Shown piece after piece: positions 35,807 through 48,716 of a DNA stretch of 64,000 nt; within the stretch, counting starts at the first letter, position 1; each line of letters opens with the position of its first letter. The translations under genes were made by a program, and so were the position numbers. The stretch spans positions 422,332-486,331 of the forward strand of contig OENT01000005.1 of NCBI GenBank assembly GCA_900239685.1, in the 5' to 3' direction. The notes under the pieces were generated by a model. It saw only the letters and a program-made list of their open reading frames with translations. It searched no databases and was not told where the DNA came from. The stretch comes from Rotaria macrura. Taxonomy: Eukaryota > Rotifera > Eurotatoria > Philodinida > Philodinidae.

Positions 35807-38800
35807 TTAAGTATATCGATATTTTCGAATCGAATCAGTTGTTAAATCAACACAAAGTACACAACCGTCTGGTGTTGTGGCTAATGAACATGGTCGTCGT
35901 AAACGTTGACTATATGAATCAATGATACGCAATAAGTACCCTTGATTATCATAAATTTCAATATGAGCATTGCCATCTTTTTCACATTTGCCCGCTAATA
36001 AAAGACCGTTCTTATCGACACAAAGTGCTGTATAAAATCCTTAACAAAACCAAAGAAAAAACAAACAGTCTAAATCTATAAGAAGAAAAGTAATTGATTT
36101 ACCTCCTTTTGATGTTAAAGTATTCGAAGATTTGAATTCATCAGAAAATCCTATTCGTGATTGTTGTTGTTTATAGTGTGGCGGAATAAGGTCTGGTGGT
36201 TGATGAGTAATCTGTACATCAACATTAACTATCTGTTGGTGTGTTAGTGATGATATCTGTCGTAAATATTTTCCTTCATATGATAATACATGTATGCGGT
36301 GATCGCCAATAATAATTTCATCTTGTAAACCAATTGTAAATGCTTTTATTGTTTTAATACCAAGTGAACGTGTATCGATTTTATTTATTAAATCACCTTT
36401 ATGACTATCAACAATTAACAATGTATTATTGTCGCATATGAGTAAAGAATTAAGATGTTGTCTAAATAGAGTGATTTGAACAGGCTCATCGAATGCGGAA
36501 CACGTAATTTGATGGTTTATATTAATCTGACTATTCTCAATTGTCGATAAATCTGAATTCGTTAGAGAAAATTCAGTTATCAATTTACTCTTCCAATCCA
36601 ATAGATAGAATGTTGATGTTGACGAACGATATGCGAGACCAGTACTTGTTGGCTCAAGAAGAGAACCAGTTGCTAGGAGAAAAGAAATGAACATAATGTG
36701 AATATTAACTATTACAGAAAGGTTTTGTTTCAATCAAATATAAACAATCAACTTGTTGTGAAGCCGCTTGATCCACAGAGAAAAATTGTCGATCTTTGCA
36801 GACATTTCACAACGAGACTTTTGTCAAATTCAGGACTAACTTTATTGGGAATGTGAAAAGAATGAATAGATTGTATGCATTGTGTCAGAACTGGTGACCC
36901 GACAGTTGAGCTCCCGATAATTGAGCCCCGACAGCTGAGCCCCGACAATTGAGCCCCCGAAAGTTGAGCCCCCCGACAGTTGAGCCTCCCGACAGTTGAG
37001 GTCCCGACAATTGAGCTCCCGACAATTGAGCCTCGTATCAAGAAAAAAGGTAACGTAATAGAACAAGATAATTTTATTTGAATAAATCTACACTCGTATC
37101 AAAAATTAAATAGAGTTCTTGCTCGTTTAAAATACAAATCGCTTGAGATAAAATGAAAAGTTGAAGCTAACTGTTGTCATTGTTCATCCGATAGCTCGTA
37201 TTTCGCTCGCTTTTTTAATTCAGCAACCGCAGCTTGCTACTGTTCAGCCATTATCGAATTTGCGTGCTGTTCAATTTTCAAGTCTTTGATAGATTTATAG
37301 ATTCATGGGTTTCCTCTCGCTCAGTACTAAGCAAAATTTATGTGCAACTCTCTCGTGAAAATAGATCAGGGATCACACTACTTGAATAGCTCTGTGCCAG
37401 CATTCTGATGAGTTGTTTGTTCAACGTAGCCGATACTTCAATCTCGAAAAACACTTCTACATCGAATTTGAAAAGCGAGGAGCACAACGTCGATTGTTTC
37501 GAAATGAAGGCTCCAAAAAATTATCGTCGAAACAGACGACAAATTCTAAGCTAGACATCATAATAGATATTTGCGAATACTTGTCCATTTCTGTAGAGAT
37601 AGTCATCGTATTCGTAGACGCAAGTATCAAGGAATCATTCACAACATGATAAGTGGCAGGTTTAAAAGCATTTTCAAACTTCATCTAAGCATATGGGTAG
37701 ATGTTGATTCTGTATATTGCCTTATGCATCAATGAAGGCTCAATTGTCGGGAGCTCAACTATCGGGAGGCTCAACTGTCGGGGGGCTCAACTGTCGGGGG
37801 GCTCAACTGTCGGGGGCTCAATTGTCGGGGCTCAACTGTTGGGGCTCAACTGTCGGGGCTCAACTGTCGGGGCTCAATTGTCGGGAGCTCAACTGTCGGT
37901 GTACCGTCAGAACTCTGTACGATGACCAAAAAAATTGTCCGACTCCGTCTTACGACTGGAAGGGACGGTAGTGGTCCCGCGTCCAGCTGAGCTCTGCGTC
38001 ATGTAATACCAAAAGGCTATGAAGTTTATCAATACGTCATATGAAGATTAAAAAGACAAGTTTGAATTTTTGCAATCCATTCATACCTGTCTAATGGTGT
38101 TGTAACTAAGCATGACGATATATAGTAAAACATTCCGATCGACATGTTTCAGTGCTCAAATTTTTGTCCATACTCATCACAGATGTGCCTGACAGCAATA
38201 AAAAAAAAAGTCTGCTTATTAATAAATCTAATTTTCAAGAAGATTTACATTTGGTACCCTCTGATTTTAAATCTTCGGTAGCTTAGTTATCGAATAACTC
38301 AAAAACGACTTGTTTGTTTTTATCTATATTCTCATGCCTGTCAAATATACTTGTACAAGATTTTTTTTGTGTATTATGAAGTTGAACAGCGTCCGAATAT
38401 CAACTTTATGATTGTTTCTTTAGAGTTCGAAGCACAGTTTGTGTTCGAGCTTATCTGCTCATATGCTGAACTCCATTGGAGACGTATGGATTTAAGCAAA
38501 ATAGTGCTTAAACGTATTGAGAGGAATCGTTTTTGATGTGAGGAGACATTTTAAAGACTTATTTAGTTGTAAGAAAACGTTTCAGCTAGAAAAATTCAAT
38601 TTAATAACTGTTTTTCTTGAAGTAACAAGAATATAAATTTGATATACGCATCCACTAATGTATTAATTAATAGAAGATATGCAAAATAGCTTTTATCCGT
38701 TGATATTGACTAAGATTAGTAGCTTTTTTTAATCATTGAGTCAATAGATTCCTCTGTTTAACTCTTTCGAATGTGTAAGCTTACTACTAGTTTGTTTTCG

Positions 38801-41441
38801 ATAGGCAACTGTAAAATTTATTTTTTTTCTTTTAATGTAGAAAATTCCACTTCTGCTAAATGAATTCATCAAATGCAGACGAATATAGTGTCAATATTTT
38901 TTTATTCGACTATGATGTCGACTTTCATATTTACAATCCATTTCAGTAAGATTGAATGACAATAGGAAACAATCCTATTTTAATCATATATTTCGAAAGA
39001 ATATAATTGTATATGTTATCAATCTTACCAAGATGTCCAATCAATTTTCCATCGTGTGTCAAACATTTGATTCGACTGTTTCCCGGATCGAGTACAAACA
39101 CTTGCTCCCGTTCTGTACTATCATTAATGACAACACTCACCGGCATCGACAATTGATTATCACCGGTACCTCGTTTACCTGTTTTTGATTTCAATTGAAA
39201 AATTAAAAACGAAGTAAGCCTACAAATGTTTTTCTTACCAAATGACCACAATGGGTTATTGTGTTTAGTTACATCAACTGTAAAAGGTGAACCTGATATG
39301 GGTCGATCAAATATTCGTATGTCGACTTTGTGATTTCCACTGATCAATGGACGAAATATAATTGTATATGTTCCACATTGCTTATCATGAAAATTATATT
39401 CACATAATTTTCCGTATGGATCATAAATATTAACTGTTAACGGATCGCCACCATCCATACGTACATTTCCATTGTAATCAACTGTTTCAATATGAATTGC
39501 ACACTGAAGATATGCAACAGCTGGTTCGATTTTTGCTCGACACAACGGCGGATATGTGGATGATACACGTATACGACCAACACTATTCAATGAACGTGCT
39601 AAATCTTGTAATGCTCGATTATGACGAAATTCAAATTTCATAAATGAATTTTCTCGTGGCTCGCCTAATAATGACATTCGCTCAATACGATCATTCAATT
39701 CTTGAATACGTTGCGTTAATACATGTATGTCAGACGCTTGTTGAAATGCAGCACATTCTTGTTCAATTTTACCCTTTTCATCTGAAGAAAGAAGTTAATT
39801 ATCGATACAATAGAAAATCACATGAATAGCAAGAAGATTTACTTAAGATAACATTTAATTGATCCGTTAAAATTTTTAATTTCTGATCTTTTGTTGTTTT
39901 GAGTGATTGCAGTAAATTATTTCGACGATTTTCAACATAAGTTTTTATTTCATTAAATGATCGATTGATGGCTTCAGCTAAAGAAATACAATCAACTGCA
40001 CATAAAAGATAATTTTTGTCTAATAATAATACAGACCAGCTTTTTCCATACTACTATCAAGTCTCATCATTTCATTATTAACTATTTCAAGGGCATGATC
40101 CAAGCAGTTGATAGCTACAAGAAATAAAATAGAAACTAATTCGTTTCCATAGACCAAAAAAATAGTTTCATAACGATGGTTGTTTGAAAATTAATCATGA
40201 TACGAAATTTCACATCTTTAAATTCGCCATTTATTACAAGCAAAGTTTTCTATCGTACTAACTAACTGAAACAAGTAATAAATGAAGTTTCGAAGAATCT
40301 GGGATATACTAGAGATGTTTGAAATCTTGTTTTTCTACTTCAAGTTCCTTGAACTTTTTTTTCATGTGTTTTTGATTGTAAAATTTGTATGTAATCTATT
40401 GCTTAGTTAAGTATTTCAAGTTTTTTCGCTCTCGATTCATATGAGCTTTACATTTGTTTTGTATGTCATTAAAAAAAAGAATCCTTTCAAAAGACATTGT
40501 TGTTTCTTTCTTTAGTCGAAGATTTTAATATTTTCGATAATGTCTCTTGCAATAGATTCATGTTTGATATGACTCATATAGATAATTTGATTCGGATTAC
40601 AGACTATTCAGCTACGAATGAAAGAATATTTTCGTTGGCACTTTCGTTTTGAGTAAACATCTTTTAATGTCGTCGATCCCGTACATTTCTAAAAATAGAT
40701 CTCTGTATTGGTTGAATGTAATTAAATAGAAGATTATTGTCGACTGTAGAATTTCAATGATGAATCGAAAAAACTTATTTTCAAATTTTTAACAATCTTA
40801 CTTTTTGATGCTTTGAAAAATAAAATTTCATTCATACGCTTAATAGCCAACGAAAATGGTACGATTGTATGTTCAGCTGATATTTGATGTTGATCACATA
40901 ATTGGCAGAAAATTTTATCGCACGTTTCACAAAATAATAACTCTTCATTCGTATGTAAATTACACTTTGGAATAACATCCCGTCGTAAACGAACCATCAA
41001 ATCAAGTAATTGATTGACGATGAACGACGGTGGAAAAGACGTTACACCACCTAAAGTTTCCATAATTTTCTTTTACAATAACAAAGATAACTAAATAAAT
41101 ATTTAGTATATATATATATGCATACCTCTGGGCAGTAAGATATGTTCACGACAAATTGGACCTAGTTTTTAAAAGTAAAACAACACACAGGATTTTGACT
41201 ATGATCAAAATGTTATATTTAAGTTGTTCTTTAACATACATTTGATAGCATCTGATCTTGGTTGGGAATGGACAATACGTTCTAAGCATTGTCGACAAAC
41301 TGTATGTGAGCACGGTAATAGTTTTGGTTGATGGTCGTATGAATCCGATGAAAATCGATTGACACAAGTTGAACAGGTTAAAAAGTGTTCAGTGAAATCT
41401 TTAGCGTTAATATTTATAGTTTCGACTAATGTTGACCCCAT
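35807..41441 (-). CDS. TRIM-NHL protein, TRIM2/TRIM3-like E3 ubiquitin ligase
   Basis: Nine exons in transcription order: 41441-41240, 41161-41126, 41050-40802, 40114-40037, 39977-39843, 39781-39239, 39178-39029, 36672-36103, 36039-35807; 731 residues, close to TRIM2/3 (about 745). Domains in order: RING (C23-x2-C26, LPCSHTVCRQC at 42-52, CPIC at 68-71), B-box (about 105-140, CNLH...CETCDKIFCQLCDQH), coiled coil (about 165-270), filamin-type Ig domain (about 290-400, ending GNHKVDIRIFDRPISGSPF), and C-terminal NHL beta-propeller (about 410-731, FVLDPGNSRIKCLTHDGKLIG, LLAGKCEKDGNAHIEIYDNQG). Such proteins ubiquitinate cytosolic targets and may bind RNA through NHL. All ring cysteines and His46 are present, so it should be active. 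Intron 7 (36673-39028, 2.4 kb) splits the propeller and holds a transposon. Upstream (41527-41590) is a TA/TG microsatellite. Confidence 0.9.
36884..36892. repeat. Left 9-bp target-site duplication
   Basis: GTCAGAACT, identical to 37906-37914 on the other side of the element. Confidence 0.75.
36893..37905. mobile_element. Non-autonomous DNA transposon with tandem-repeat inverted ends
   Basis: 1,013 bp inside an intron of the TRIM-NHL gene. The outer ends match inverted in 15 of 18 positions (GGTGACCCGACAGTTGAG and, inverted, GGTACACCGACAGTTGAG). Each end is an array of a 14-16-bp unit, consensus GACAGTTGAGCCCC: nine units at 36901-37033 and eleven inverted units at 37739-37899. The central about 700 bp has only short open frames, so it is probably non-autonomous. 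It is flanked by the exact 9-bp repeat GTCAGAACT. A 9-bp duplication is typical of Mutator-like elements; Merlin (8-9 bp) is an alternative. The family cannot be fixed without a transposase. Confidence 0.8.
37906..37914. repeat. Right 9-bp target-site duplication
   Basis: GTCAGAACT, exact copy of 36884-36892. Confidence 0.75.
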
Positions 41442-41526
41442 TTTATTAGTTCACTTTTATTAGTTTCTTTTATTTCCTAATTTATTCTGCTTGTAAAGAA
41501 TTTCTGTTCTCACATTATATCTGAAA

Positions 41527-41590
41527 TATATATATATATACATATGTATACATATCTGTGTGTGTGTGTGTATGTATAATATATACGTAT
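41527..41590. repeat. TA/TG dinucleotide microsatellite
   Basis: Alternating TA, a short CATATG stretch and nine or so TG units, then TA again, in the upstream region of the TRIM-NHL gene. Alternating purine-pyrimidine sequence. Confidence 0.8.
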
Positions 41591-42979
41591 ATGTTCTATC
41601 TATGTGATCAACATAAATTGACATTGATGCATGATCCATCAAGAAAAGTGAAAGACAGAATAAAGTACAGGCAAGGTCGCTCATAGCCTTGTCACTGAGC
41701 CGTCAATACTGCTTTACTGTACTCTACTCAAGTCGTTGACACACCCCAATTAGATATATATAAATACAGACAATGAGTAAAGATCATGCAACTATCATAT
41801 CGCAGATATGATAAGCAAGCTGTGTCAAGGAGAGAAAAGAAATTAGATAGATATATAACATACATGTTCTGCATTTTTCTAATAAGATTTGACTTATTGA
41901 AGGACGTTACTTGCGATAAGAATTAATATTATGGATATTAATAATTTGTATTTTTAATAATATATTGAAGGACAAACATCCAGTTGTTTCAGACAGTCCT
42001 ATTAAATAATCATCAATTATATGACAATAGTTATTTTTGATTGCTCTAGAGATTTAAAAAATAAAAATATTCGTCAAAGTGAACAATATATTGGCATCAA
42101 TGCCAAAATAATGCTTTTATTACAAATTTAGAATTTATCAAAAGAAAATCTTATACCATCATAAAAAAAGTCACTAATGATTAGTCGATCTTATCAATCA
42201 ATTTTAATAGTTGTCATAACATCTGCATAGCTGTAGAATGAAACATGTATAATGCTACATAAGTTTACAGTATAGAGAAATTAAAAATAAACCTCTTAAA
42301 AATGAAATTCGCAAAAGAAACAACTACAATGGTATCACGCAATTTATTGAAGCACGAGTTTCGCTTTGACGACGATGACTCATATATTGAAATTACTGTT
42401 TTTTCTCATAAATATGACCTGGATACTTCTTTCTTCATCACTTCTTGGAAATGTTAAACTTGATCGATTGACATTTTAAATAAAGAAGAAAAAAAAAACT
42501 TTTTTTCCTTGTTTATCCATCAATCAAATAAAAAAAGCACGGAATAAGTTTCGGTCTATTTGATGTGCTCTTGTTTTCTTTTCGAACCTGTTTTTTTTCT
42601 GGATATATACTTACTTATATTCGTAATGGATACAAGCACTAGACGGATGTGTCATTGCATTCATTCATTCAGAGAAACACTGACACTAAGAATGAATGAC
42701 ATTTATATTACTGATGATCACGCTTACTTATTTTGGAATGGTGCATATGAGAAAAGAGAAAAGTAGGAAAAAGAAACAGAATGACGACGATGACGACAGA
42801 CACTAATATTTTTTTCTTTTTTTCTTTCTTTCTTTCTTTTGTTATATTCTGCGCAAATCGTTTGCAGATGACATGATCATCTGCTTGTTTGCTCGCGTGC
42901 ATATATGGTGACTATCGATCCTGCTGATACTAGAAGGATACAACAATAGCCAAGCTAAGAGAAAAAAAGAAGATCGGAA
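41591..42979. other. Intergenic, no gene seen
   Basis: 1.4 kb AT-rich spacer. A T-rich (TTTC)n microsatellite lies at about 42808-42840 shortly before the tRNA gene. No supported gene. Confidence 0.4.
42962..42968 (-). terminator. RNA polymerase III terminator of the tRNA-Lys gene
   Basis: Seven A on the plus strand, that is T7 on the tRNA strand, 11 nt past the mature 3' end. Confidence 0.75.
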
Positions 42980-43052
42980 CGCCCGAACAGGGGCTCGAAC
43001 CCTGGACATTGTGGTTAAAAGCCACACGCTCTACCGACTGAGCTATCCGGGC
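42980..43052 (-). tRNA. tRNA-Lys (anticodon UUU)
   Basis: 73-nt cloverleaf read on the minus strand. Acceptor stem GCCCGGA pairs with TTCGGGC (one G-U), discriminator G. A box TAGCTCAGTCGG, anticodon arm GTGGCT-TTT-AACCAC with anticodon TTT, B box GGTTCGAGCCC forming the T arm. There is no intron. Downstream on its strand a run of seven T (plus-strand A run at 42962-42968) provides a Pol III terminator. It looks fully functional. Confidence 0.95.
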
Positions 43053-44082
43053 CACGCTAATACAAGGACGAACTCATCGAATCCTTTTGTGATTACTTCA
43101 ACAACCAATTCTCAATGTGAGAAAACTCGAACTGCAATCTTTACACTTAGCTTTTTCAAGACATTTTATTAGTATGTTTGAGATAAATGTTAAGGTCGAA
43201 TTGTTACTATATGAAAAAAAAACGCATTCCCTCGTCACTAAATTTAATCGCGTGTGCATGTCAGGGTTGTAACAGACGGAGTAAGCAAAAGATCGACCTT
43301 GCACCATGTGATTTATTTCGATCATCGAACATTTCTTATTCTCGAGATAGTCTGTAAGACAAATCAGACGAATCATGACCGTTTTTTCAAGGCTTTATTA
43401 AATGATTCAAGAAAGAATAAATGTCCATCTAATACCATATAGCACTACGTAGTAATTACGACATACGTAAATGTAAAGATGTTGTTCATTATATGCAACA
43501 ACAAGTAGTGCAGATTCATTCGATCAATCATTCATTTACTTTTCATTAGATAACGAAGACTCATGTGATGTATTTTATCAGGCAAGGTTTTTGTTGTTCC
43601 TCTTTGCCAGCGTAATATCCATAGATCAGGTTACCTTTTATTTGATATTATTGAAGACAATAAAAGAAGAATCTTGTCTTATGCTTTTATAACCTTTTGC
43701 TCTTCCATTTGATTATTAGTGTTTGTTAGTTATGGTAATAATAAGCAAATCTAAGCTCATATGTTCCTATATTGTTGTACACTTTAGTTGATGATGAGAT
43801 AATACACATCAATTGAAACGAGTCTACACAAACAAAAACTTTTCGAAATGGAATACAATAGGCAATTTAAAGAAATTAGAACAAAGAAAAACATATTATG
43901 AATGCATGAAATAGGTACTTACACAAAAATCACTTGACTATAACAATATTTCGACCCATCAATATCTGATGTCGACTAGACTGCGTACTAACATAGTCAT
44001 TTTTGATCTATACCTTTCTTTCGCTCTCTGCTTTTACTCATTCCTTTATGCTATCGTGCGACACTATGTTCATATTTTGCTT

Positions 44083-44104
44083 CGCTCTCTCTCTCTCTCT
44101 CTCT
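44083..44104. repeat. CT dinucleotide microsatellite
   Basis: About ten CT units followed by a pyrimidine-rich tail. Confidence 0.85.
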
Positions 44105-44280
44105 CCCTCTTTCCTTTTGGTCTAGTGAGTCGATCACGGATCGAACATCATATGCAAACAAATGCAGCAATATATTTAAATGAGGCTCACCACCTCCTTT
44201 TTCTCTTACCGCTATCAAATAATAATCATATCAATGAAGGAACATGTATATACGTACATATGTGTGTATGTATATTTATG

Positions 44281-44305
44281 TATATATATATATATATATA
44301 TATAT
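44281..44305. repeat. TA dinucleotide microsatellite
   Basis: About twelve TA units, preceded by looser TATGTA words. Confidence 0.85.
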
Positions 44306-47055
44306 AGACAAAGAGAGTGTGTTTGTATGTGAGAGAGAGGAAATATGAATGTCCTCTCACAACATCACTGATGATTGTGCAAACGAGAGAAGGAGCTCGA
44401 TTATCCCTCATCATGTCAAACTATGCATACTGTATAATCACAATCTAGTGTTCAGAATAAACACTGTGAAGAAATTAAAGCTCTCACAAAAAAAGAATCA
44501 CTGTCATGCACATAAATATTTTCACACAATCTAAGCCCAGATCAATCAAATGTGGCTTGAATAACATACAATTGACAATAGAAATCGTATTTCAATCATT
44601 TTTGTATGCATGTAAATTACTTAATGAATAAGATAGGAGCACCTGACAAAAAAACGAGACAGGATCAATTTAGATAAATTATATTGATTGATTGCATATG
44701 TTTTCAGATTTCATATTAAGATTACAATAAATGAAGCTGAACTCATTCGTTCTAAAGAAATCAAATTTTATCTTGTTGATCAAGTCATCAGTGCGATGTC
44801 ATGATAGATAGCAATAATCTATATTTGTCTTACTAGTATATATATAGTGGGATAGCATTTACTGTCATGTAGTGAATGCACTTGAGAACTGTCGTATCGT
44901 CTCTAGTAGGACTCAATTTATGAACTAAGATCTTTGATCATAGATAGACTTTGAAAAGTTCTAGTTTTTACAACTAAAGTTATTTTAAATCTCGCATTAT
45001 TAATCACTTATATCATATAGACGATTATTGATTGTTGACAAAGATAACCTATGAGAAATAGCAAAAGAGCACAACACAGTGATTAACTTCTATGCATCGT
45101 TGAAAATGATCACCAGAAGAGCAGATGACACATATAAATAATATGGCATATGGTTTTTCTGCTGATAGTAGCATTTCTAAGATTAGATTGACAGTGATTT
45201 TTCGTTCCATCTGAATAATATACTTTTACAATTACATCATCATCATTCACACTTAGCAGTGCCATGTAAACTTCTTTCTTGTTTTACTATGATAGGATTG
45301 AAAACCGACAAATAATTCAATTTCAATCAATATACATTCCTGGAATTTTTCGTTTTTTTTTGCTGAAATTTCTGAAGACTTAAAGTTTAGAATTGATTTG
45401 ACTAATAGATTTAAGAACTACTTTCAATTGAAGAATTGTCGCTTATCAATTGTATCCATTTGAACAGTAGGCAAACCGTACCATCAGTGAATAGGAAGTA
45501 GGATACATTTTCTAAGATGTTTATCTATTGTAAAAATTTCATAAACAAAGAATATAAAAGATTGAAATTTTGAAAGCACAATGTTTCGTGTTCACTCTTC
45601 TAATGTACATTGAAATTAGTTTGATATTATTGTTGAATTTCTACTATACTAATCAAAATATTCTTTTATCAACAATGTTTAATTTTTTTCTGCACAAGCA
45701 GCATACAATGGGAATACTGTGTTTTGTTTTCATTATCTGGATTTGTTTTCACAATGATCGATGCGATTGAGTCTTAAAAATTCTGACACAATATATTTGT
45801 TCGATTTTCATCTACTTTCGAATCACAATATCAAAATACAAAGTAATCCAATGAAACACAAATCTCTTACACTTTTCAAATATCTATTTTTTCCATAGAA
45901 CTCAAATTTGACATTCACACAGTATATAGGATAGTTTTAAAGAGCTTGATAACCATATTCATTCACATATTGGATATTTAAATATTGTTGAAAACGATCA
46001 AAACAAATCGTTCACAATTAAAAGTGATATACTTTCTGAATATATTCTGAGTTCTTTTTCCTGATTTCCGATTACGTAGATAACTGTTATTAGACACATG
46101 GAATATAACGTGTAAACAATAGAAATTCAACTTTTTCCTAGTATGCCTAGTTTTTCTAGACAATGCTTTGAATATCTATCATCTTGAAGGATTAAAGGAT
46201 GTACAAAAATATGGATCATGACAGGCTAGAACTCAAAGCATTCATCATCAGAATTAGCGTTTATCGATCGAGAGATCACTCTGCATAGAGAAGATAAAAA
46301 TGTACAAAACCAAGTTGCTCAATCTTGCATTCAAATTGGTTCCAATAACGAGCATGTAAGACCAACTTCGGGTGCTTGTTGGAAGGTATTCTATAAAAAA
46401 AATTGCTACACTAGCAAACCTTTCTATGATCTGCAGAAGCCGCGGAACCTAAACTAGTTCTTCCAACAGGTACACGGGCGAAAACTTTATTACGAAACCA
46501 TTTCAAATTCCTGTGGGATGAAAAATGGTTCGACACCAGAAAGACAAAACCATCTAGGTTCGAGACGAACCCTTCACTATTTCGTCTCGAACATGAATGG
46601 TTCCATCTTTTTCGTATCCAACCCTTCTTCTTTCTTTGAATCTTAAAATAGTTTTTTAGTGAAGGTTCGAACCGTATAGTCACCAGAGAGACCATTTTGG
46701 ATTTCGAAGCTCCTGTGAAACAAAAACCAGATTCAGTAGTGAAACTATTTTTTTACGATTTAATTCGAATCAGAATGTAAGTTGAGTATAATGAATATTT
46801 CAGAAAAAAATTCGTTTTCAGTTTCCAGACAAGCTTTTTCGCCTACGACGGTGAAGAGTCATTTCAATACATAGTTAACAACATAAAATTGAATCAGTAA
46901 TCAATTTTTTTCATCATATGAAACAAATCAAAACATGATAAAATAGAATAATTGAGTACTAGCTAAAATTCCTATGAAATAATGCTGTGAAAAAGAAATA
47001 TTCTTTCATTTGATCAACTGTTTTCTTAGACTGCATATATTTAGTAGATTACAAC

Positions 47056-47623
47056 TAGGTGTGGCACTTTATCTTTACTTTATCGAGTAACGTAGAAAGC
47101 ACATTCTTTACTTTATCCAGTAATATAAAGTGTTCAACTTTACTGGATAAAGTAAAAGGAATGCACTTAACAGAAAAAAGTAAAGTAAAATAAATTAAAA
47201 TTACACAGAGCAAATCGCTTATGTTCCTGATTACAGTCAATTTATTAGATAAATTAGAACATCACGTGTAGATGAGGCCTATAACTCCGTCTTAAATCAG
47301 TTATTAGTCGAAAAATGAATACAATTAGAGTAAATCCGCCGGCTTTCAACAAATTTTGGAGAAAATGTTTGTTGCAAAAGTGGTAGGAACCTCGCGGATG
47401 CACCCAATACTTAAAGTTGACTACTGACACTTTGGCTCAGCATGATTATTGATAATAGTACTGCACTATAGAGATACATAATTCTAGATAAAAAATCACT
47501 ATTAAATTGTGGAAGTTCAAGCTCACTTTACTTTTCGGGTAAAGTATATAAACTTTACTTTACCGACAAAAGTAAAGTACTTTACTTTTTCAAAGTAAAA
47601 TATGATAAAGTGCCAGCCCTAAG
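47056..47623. mobile_element. hAT-like MITE
   Basis: About 568 bp with inverted ends TAGGTGTGGCACTTTATC and, inverted, AGGGCTGGCACTTTATC. Ends of the form (C/T)AGGG-TGGC are typical of hAT elements. TTACAAC occurs directly outside both ends (47049-47055 and 47624-47630), as expected for a target duplication (hAT uses 8 bp; the exact eighth base is ambiguous). Subterminal copies of CTTTACTTTA and TAAAGTAAAG in both orientations could be transposase-binding sites. There is no coding capacity. Confidence 0.65.
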
Positions 47624-47630
47624 TTACAAC

Positions 47631-48716
47631 GAGCTCATCTTCAAAACTAGCTATCATTCAGAGTACATAGAGTTGATATTGAATTAATAAATTTCATGCT
47701 TCCCGGCAATTCCAAAGTCAGACTAATTCTATCCAGTGAAGTACTCTAAAGTCTATTGATGAAAGTACTCATTAAACTAGAACGAACATAAATAAAATTT
47801 GCAAAAGACAAGCCGACTCGTTTGTATAAGTCTTGTGATTTTTAATTAAAAACAAACCTGAATAGATAGAAGTAATGCAACAAATATTCATGCATTACTC
47901 TAAGAAAAGAAGTTCTATGAAATTTTTTTTCGGCATAGCTTCCTGGATTACTGGCAAGTTAGATTGTTTAGTAAGGAGATCAATCAAAACGTTTCAAGAA
48001 ATAAATGCAAAGTTTTGAATATCTATTAAACCTACAGGTAGAGATTTACTAGATTTTGAGTTAGGGAAAGTATAATAAAACTTTTCTTTTCACTAAAAAG
48101 AAAATCTTTCAAAACAGAGAATGTTTATATTTCTCATTTGAATACTAAAATTCGTAATGCTCCTACGCAGACCATATGTGATGGAAAACAAAGGTTTACT
48201 CACAATTGTATAAATCAAGTTAATTTCAACTAGAGAACAACCTGTAAGCTTACAAGCTTGTAATTGCCAATAACATCTTCTTTCAACATTTAAAGAGAAA
48301 ATTCTTTCATCTCGAAACATTCCAAGCAAAAGACAGAAACATGCTCCACCTATAGCTACTCACTGTTTATTCTGAGTTTCATCATGCCAAAAGGAATTCG
48401 ATAAGAAACAAACGAGTTTTTTCGGAAAGATTGTCAAAAATACTGTTCTGACAAAAGCCAAATAAATAAACACTCAGCATCAATCGACTAAGCTTAGTCT
48501 ATTTTTATTTATTTTCATGGGAAGATGTTAGAAAAAAGAGTCAACTTCTCTAAAAGGTACATAGTACTGAATCAAATAATGGATGCAAAAGAAAAATGAA
48601 ATATTTATGTTCGTATTAGAGCCAATTAAAAGATGATGAACTATTTGACGATGTCTAGAAATATAATTAAAAATCATTCTTATTAATTGTACGTGGCTAT
48701 TATTTTTTCTTACTTT
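47631..48716. other. Intergenic, 3' flank of Mic10
   Basis: AT-rich spacer without a supported gene. TTTATT at 48504-48513 reads AATAAA on the minus strand, about 205 nt past the Mic10 stop, a candidate poly(A) signal. Confidence 0.4.

Larger units (their letters stand above)
43053..47048. other. Gene-poor stretch with microsatellites
   Basis: 4 kb without supported genes. A (CT)n run lies at about 44083-44104 and a (TA)n run at about 44281-44305. At 46375-46740 the sequence has GTTCGAGACGAA...TTCGTCTCGAAC (46560-46592, an inverted pair around an 11-bp loop) and other AACC/GGTT words, suggesting a decayed fold-back element. Open frames are short and featureless. Confidence 0.4.

Noticed and set aside
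36893-37905. CRISPR-like direct repeat array
   Set aside because: Units of 14-16 bp follow each other without unique spacers, sit in an animal intron and are inverted at the two ends of a transposon.
36748-37971. Open frames with repeated LNCRGAQLSG-type pentapeptide-like motifs on both strands
   Set aside because: They are translations of the 15-bp transposon end arrays; the period is a multiple of three, so every frame looks repetitive. Not a pentapeptide-repeat protein.
38990-39040. Stop of the first NHL part as evidence for a truncated TRIM gene
   Set aside because: A good donor (G|GTAAGATTG at 39029/39028) and a phase-matched acceptor at 36673 restore the propeller, so it is a long intron, not a truncation.
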